Of a DNA stretch of 64,000 bases, positions 60,586 through 64,000 are shown one piece after another. Location: NCBI GenBank assembly GCA_026708115.1, contig JAPOVL010000047.1, positions 1 to 64,000 of the forward strand. Direction: 5' to 3'. The DNA comes from Chloroflexota bacterium (GTDB taxonomy: Bacteria; Chloroflexota; Anaerolineae; Aggregatilineales; Phototrophicaceae). Every line of letters begins with the position of its first letter. The stretch's first letter is position 1. Both the position numbers and the translations under genes were made by a program. Under the pieces are notes generated by a model, which was not told where the DNA came from, made no database searches, and saw only the letters and a list, made by a program, of their open reading frames with translations.

Positions 60586-60641
60586 GTTTTGCAAAGCTTG
60601 GCGGTTGAGTAGTAGACCCCAGAGATTGGAACAGGACCACC

Positions 60642-60839
60642 GTGGACATCCTGACGCCGGAATTCTTTGATGCGTTGGTGATCGCCAACGTCACCATCGG
60701 CTTGGCCATTGCCGGGCGTCGTTTTCTGCGTGACATTCGCGGTCCATTGCCTGACGATGCGCCGGCATGGGCGCATGCGCGTTACAATCCCGCCTCCTCC
60801 ATTGGATCCTCCAATTCATCCTCCAGTCAAGACTCTTAG
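60642..60839 (+). CDS. Small membrane-type protein, 65 residues
   Basis: The ORF starts with GTG after AGGACCACC and has a plausible promoter. The product (MDILTPEFFDALVIANVTIG...) has one amphipathic or transmembrane helix at about 8-28 followed by RRFLRDIRGPLPDDAPAW and a Ser-rich tail. I do not recognise it. Its position between lysS and serS may be incidental. Confidence is limited by the size and GTG start. Confidence 0.5.
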   Translation: MDILTPEFFDALVIANVTIGLAIAGRRFLRDIRGPLPDDAPAWAHARYNPASSIGSSNSSSSQDS

Positions 60840-60872
60840 CGCCATGTGCCGCCTTTGATCGGGCATGACGGA

Positions 60873-60903
60873 TTGCAACATCGCCTGCGGCACATGGTAA
60901 AAT
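60873..60903 (+). promoter_or_regulatory. Possible promoter of serS
   Basis: TTGCAA (60873-60878) and TAAAAT (60898-60903, preceded by TGG) are 19 bases apart, about 59 bases before the serS start. Confidence 0.35.
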
Positions 60904-60961
60904 CAAACGGATTCCGAGTTTCACAGCTTTAGAACTCAACACAACTGGAGACAGAAAACAC

Positions 60962-62377
60962 ATGCTGGACATAGCGCTAATCCGTGAAAAGCCGGATTGG
61001 GTGAAAGAGCAAATCAGCAAACTCTATGACGAGGCGGCGCTCGCCCGCATTGACAAGATCCTGAAATTGGATGCGGGGCGGCGTGAGATACGGACCAAGA
61101 CAGAAACCGCGCAAGCCGCGCGAAACAGCTTAAACCGCGCCATGGGCAAACTGCGGGGCAATAAAGCCATGGATGATGGAGAAAAAGCTGGGCGCGCGCT
61201 TGCGGCTGCCAGCGCGTTGCAGCGTCAAGACTTTGACAGCGCTAGAGCGCTTATGGATGGCAGCGCGCCTGTTGCCAGAGACACGGACCTGGAACTGCGC
61301 GCGGCATTCGACGATCTCATCGCCGCCTTGAAGCGGATCGGGGGCAAGATCGATGACGGCTTTGCCGCAGCAAAGGAAATCGAAAGCGAACTTCAAGACA
61401 ACATGCTTTGGATCCCAAATTTGCCGCATCAAAGCGTCCCCGTCCATGAAAGCGAGGAGAGCAATGTCGCGCATCCGCCGCGGGGCGAATTCCGCGAATT
61501 CGAATTTGAGCCGAAACCCCATTGGGAGTTGGGTCCCGCGCTTGGCGTCATTGACTTCGAGCGGGGCGTCAAGCTGGCGGGCAGCCGCTTCTTTGTCTTG
61601 AAGGGATGGGGCGCTCGCTTGCAGCGAGCCCTGATCAGCTTCTTCCTGGATAGCGCCCGAGAAAACGGGTTTAGCGAAGTCTATGTGCCTTACCTGGTAC
61701 AGGGAGACATGCTATATGGCTCGGCGCAGTTTCCCAAATTCCAGGATACGGTCTATCAGTTAGAGGGCGAAAATCGCTTTCTGATACCCACAGCCGAGGT
61801 CGCGATCACCAATTTGCATCGAGAGGAAATCCTCGAGGAAGCCGATCTCCCGCTGAACTATGTGGCGCATAGTCCCTGCTTTCGCAGCGAGAAGGCCAGC
61901 GCCGGGCGCGACGTGCGCGGCATCAAGCGCGTGCATCAGTTCGAAAAAGTGGAGATGTTCAAATTCACGACGCCCGAAACCAGCTACGACGAACTGGAGA
62001 CGATGACGCAGCAAGCGGAAGCGATTTGTGCGGCGCTGGATATCCCGTATCGGCGCTTGGAAATCGTCAGCGGCGACCTCGGCTTCAGCGCGACCAAGAA
62101 ATACGATATCGAAATGTGGTCGCCGGGCTGCCAGGAATGGCTCGAGGTGAGTTCCTGCAGCAATACCGAAGCCTTTCAAGCGCGACGAGCCAGGGTGCGT
62201 TATTACCCGGCCGGCAGCCGCAAGACGCGTTTTGTGCATACCTTAAACGGCAGCGGCCTGGCCACGCCGCGCGTGATGATCGCGATCATGGAGAACAACC
62301 AGCGGGCGGACGGCAGCATCGTCATCCCGGAGGTCTTGCGGCCTTATCTGGGCGCCGATGTCATCGGCGTTTCCTAG
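60962..62377 (+). CDS. serS: Seryl-tRNA synthetase
   Basis: The 471-residue class II enzyme charges tRNA-Ser. The N-terminal coiled-coil arm (about 25-140) is longer than the usual 100 or so residues; it contains an extra segment around MDDGEKAGRALAAASALQRQDF. Motif 2 is FRSEKASAGRDVRGIKRVHQFEKVEM and motif 3 NGSGLATPRVMIAIMEN. GGAG lies 11 bases before the ATG. The typical length is about 425. Confidence 0.94.
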   Translation: MLDIALIREKPDWVKEQISKLYDEAALARIDKILKLDAGRREIRTKTETAQAARNSLNRAMGKLRGNKAMDDGEKAGRALAAASALQRQDFDSARALMDGSAPVARDTDLELRAAFDDLIAALKRIGGKIDDGFAAAKEIESELQDNMLWIPNLPHQSVPVHESEESNVAHPPRGEFREFEFEPKPHWELGPALGVIDFERGVKLAGSRFFVLKGWGARLQRALISFFLDSARENGFSEVYVPYLVQGDMLYGSAQFPKFQDTVYQLEGENRFLIPTAEVAITNLHREEILEEADLPLNYVAHSPCFRSEKASAGRDVRGIKRVHQFEKVEMFKFTTPETSYDELETMTQQAEAICAALDIPYRRLEIVSGDLGFSATKKYDIEMWSPGCQEWLEVSSCSNTEAFQARRARVRYYPAGSRKTRFVHTLNGSGLATPRVMIAIMENNQRADGSIVIPEVLRPYLGADVIGVS

Positions 62378-62429
62378 CGCATGTGGGCAAGCTCACTGCG
62401 ACAGGCTGGAGCATTGCGCTGTATTCGCA

Positions 62430-62444
62430 CCCCAATAATTGGGG
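62430..62444. promoter_or_regulatory. Perfect palindrome upstream of the ABC exporter promoter
   Basis: CCCCAATAATTGGGG has 7-base arms around a single A. It lies 22 bases upstream of a consensus -35 box, an activator-type position. Confidence 0.35.
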
Positions 62445-62466
62445 GATGGGCTTGGCGCGGTCTTCG

Positions 62467-62496
62467 TTGACAGCGAATTCGCGCGCCGACTATAAT
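62467..62496 (+). promoter_or_regulatory. Consensus sigma70 promoter of the ABC exporter
   Basis: TTGACA (62467-62472) and TATAAT (62491-62496) are both perfect and 18 bases apart. The ATP-binding gene starts 68 bases after the -10 box. Confidence 0.7.
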
Positions 62497-62563
62497 CGAT
62501 AGAGGTTGAACGCATGTTTTGTGGGCGTCAACCGGCGCGATTGTTGGCAATAAGGAGATTATC

Positions 62564-63496
62564 ATGGCGTCCGCATCAGTGATAGAAATCAGCGGCCTTT
62601 CGAAAACCTACGGCTCGGGCTCCAAGCAGACGGCGGCCTTGCGAAACCTCAACCTCAACGTACAGCAGGGGGAGATCTTCGGATACCTGGGTCCGAACGG
62701 CGCCGGGAAAACCACAACCATACGCATGCTGCTGGACTTGATCAGACCCAGCAGCGGCTCCGCTTCGATCTTTGGCATGGATATACGGGATCACAGTGTA
62801 GAGATCCATCGGCGGATCGGCTTCTTGCCCGGCGAGCTCAGCTTGTGGGAAGGGCGCACCGGCCAGCAGATCATCCACTACGTCGCCAGCGTGCGCGGCG
62901 ATACCAAAGACATTACGAAGCAAGCCGAAGAGTTGGCGCAGCGCCTGCAACTGGATACGAGCAAGCGCGTCCGGGATTTGTCGTCCGGCAACAAGCGCAA
63001 GCTTGGGCTGGTCCTGGCCATGATGCACTCGCCGGAACTGCTCGTTCTTGACGAGCCGACAAATGGTCTCGACCCCCTGGTGCAGCAGACCTTTCACGAG
63101 ATGATGGATGAGTACCGCGACAAAGGGAAAACGGTCTTCCTGTCTTCCCACATATTGAGCGAGGTCCAGGCCATCTGCGACCGCGCCGGCATATTGCGCG
63201 ATGGCGATCTCAAGGCGGTGGAATCGATTGAGAAACTGATGAACGTAGAGTTTCATTGGGTTGATGTCCAGTTCCGAGACGCCGTTCCCGAGCGATTGGC
63301 GCGGCAACTCGAACTATCAAACGATATCAGTGATCTGAACATCAATGGATCACGCGTTAAAATGCGTCTGGTGGGCGATTTCGATCCCTTGCTGCGTATG
63401 CTCAGCGAGGGTTATGTGAAAGATCTTCGTGTAGAAGAGCCGTCATTGGAAGATATCTTCCTGGCCTACTATAGCGACGGCAGGGAGGCGCGCTAA
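62564..63496 (+). CDS. ABC transporter ATP-binding protein (DrrA/CcmA-like)
   Basis: The 310-residue ATPase has Walker A GPNGAGKTT (43-51), signature motif LSSGNKRKLGLV, Walker B LLVLDEPTNGLDP, and a C-terminal extension (about 220-305) typical of the drug exporter subgroup. The permease starts in overlapping TAATG with its stop, so they form a two-gene exporter. The start has AAGGAG upstream; in-frame codons further upstream overlap the promoter. Confidence 0.92.
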   Translation: MASASVIEISGLSKTYGSGSKQTAALRNLNLNVQQGEIFGYLGPNGAGKTTTIRMLLDLIRPSSGSASIFGMDIRDHSVEIHRRIGFLPGELSLWEGRTGQQIIHYVASVRGDTKDITKQAEELAQRLQLDTSKRVRDLSSGNKRKLGLVLAMMHSPELLVLDEPTNGLDPLVQQTFHEMMDEYRDKGKTVFLSSHILSEVQAICDRAGILRDGDLKAVESIEKLMNVEFHWVDVQFRDAVPERLARQLELSNDISDLNINGSRVKMRLVGDFDPLLRMLSEGYVKDLRVEEPSLEDIFLAYYSDGREAR

Positions 63497-64000
63497 TGAG
63501 CGGAATAGTCTTTGCCAATACACTGAGGACCTCCTGGAAGCAAGTGCTGTATTGGGGTCTGGGCTTGGGCCTACTCGGTTTCTACATCGGTTTCATTGCC
63601 TCAAGCTCGGACATCATCCAGGGCTATGCCGATCTCCTGGCATCAATGCCGCCCGCCCTGCTGCAAGCTTTCGGCGCTAGCAGCGTTGAAGTGTTACGAA
63701 GTTCTGAAGGCTGGATCGTATCGGTCTTCGTTTCGGAAGCCGCCATATTCTTATCCGTATTCGCTGTCATGGCTGGCATGAACATCACCGCCAACGATGA
63801 GCAGTCCGGCGTTATGGACGTCATCATGTCGCTGCCGATTTCGCGTTCGTCATATCTGCTTGAACGCTGGATTGGCTACGCCGCGATCGGGCTGGGCATC
63901 TTGCTCGTTTGCGCGGCGATTACCATGTTCAGCCTGGTTTTGTTTGGCGTAGACGCGCAAATGGATCTGGTCTTCATCAGCATTCTCAATCTCTACCCCG
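63496..64000 (+). CDS. ABC-2 type permease, truncated by window end
   Basis: The frame runs from an ATG overlapping the ATPase stop (TAATG) and is still open at base 64000, giving 168 residues. It begins MSGIVFANTLRTSWKQVLYW, has transmembrane segments LGLLGFYIGFIASS, EAAIFLSVFAVMAGM and AIGLGILLVCAAITMFSLVLF, and the cytosolic NDEQSGVMDVIMSLPISRSSYLLERW loop typical of ABC-2 permeases between helices. It is the membrane partner of the preceding ATPase. Confidence 0.85.
   Translation, partial: MSGIVFANTLRTSWKQVLYWGLGLGLLGFYIGFIASSSDIIQGYADLLASMPPALLQAFGASSVEVLRSSEGWIVSVFVSEAAIFLSVFAVMAGMNITANDEQSGVMDVIMSLPISRSSYLLERWIGYAAIGLGILLVCAAITMFSLVLFGVDAQMDLVFISILNLYP

Larger units (their letters stand above)
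60275..60641. other. Gene-free interval after lysS
   Basis: The 367 bases contain two family B palindromes (60374 and 60419) and the promoter at 60557. I see no other structure and no clear terminator for lysS. Confidence 0.6.

Overview
The window looks like chromosomal DNA of a free-living heterotrophic bacterium with about 55% GC. My best guess is an uncultured member of the Chloroflexota (Anaerolineae-like). This rests on gene content: a glycolipid synthase-like glycosyltransferase, RNase Y, NDUFA9-like NAD-binding protein, many MFS exporters, oligopeptide ABC systems, and tRNAs without encoded CCA. It is inference, not a database match. There are 56 protein genes (the last cut by the window end), two tRNAs (Pro-CGG, Cys-GCA), four clear intrinsic terminators, several sigma70-like promoters, and a high load of short dispersed intergenic repeats. 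I see no rRNA, CRISPR array, complete insertion sequence or intact prophage.

Layout. 1-4.1 kb: a possible structured leader, a two-domain rhodanese, SufE, an acetyltransferase, a Cys/Met-metabolism PLP enzyme and a DUF952 protein. 4.1-9.4 kb (minus strand): an SDR, then a phosphotransferase/MFS/RraA-like/MFS run. 9.5-21.1 kb: lspA, an acetyltransferase, an EamA exporter, a secreted GH13 amylase, TPR and RDD proteins, an MBL hydrolase, a Ca/Na exchanger, an S9 peptidase and an L,D-transpeptidase. 21.3-27.3 kb: an Hsp20-Lon operon, an alpha/beta hydrolase, a second GH13 enzyme and a membrane protein. 27.5-32.9 kb: glycerol kinase and a DppB/DppC-type permease pair, facing a substrate-binding protein whose domain order is circularly permuted. 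33-34.8 kb: a repeat-rich, gene-poor stretch with a terminase-like remnant. 34.8-41.8 kb: a zinc-ribbon membrane protein, an RNase Z-like MBL protein, lgt, a CDP-alcohol phosphatidyltransferase, tRNA-Pro, an MFS, a histidine phosphatase and an OSBS/NSAR-type enolase. 42-52 kb: small and secreted orphans, a glycosyltransferase, a site-2 protease, an HD protein, a TyrA-like protein, a four-PDZ secreted protein, RNase Y and RecX. 52.5-64 kb: an NAD-binding protein, tRNA-Cys, a PIG-L/Nth/MFS/MFS operon, LysRS, a tiny membrane ORF, SerRS and an ABC exporter.

The most unusual object is the substrate-binding protein at 31223-32905. The segment that normally forms the N-terminus of SBP family 5 proteins sits at its C-terminus, behind the usual C-terminal end, and a signal peptide is fused to what is normally the middle of the protein. 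Its promoter carries a 15-bp palindrome between -35 and -10. A similar palindrome with the same CGCTGCG core lies at the glycosyltransferase promoter near 45.15 kb.

The second theme is repeats. At least three intergenic families (called A, B, C below) are scattered through the window and stacked in gene-poor gaps. Family A (about 100 bp) carries a conserved internal hairpin and occurs at least eight times.
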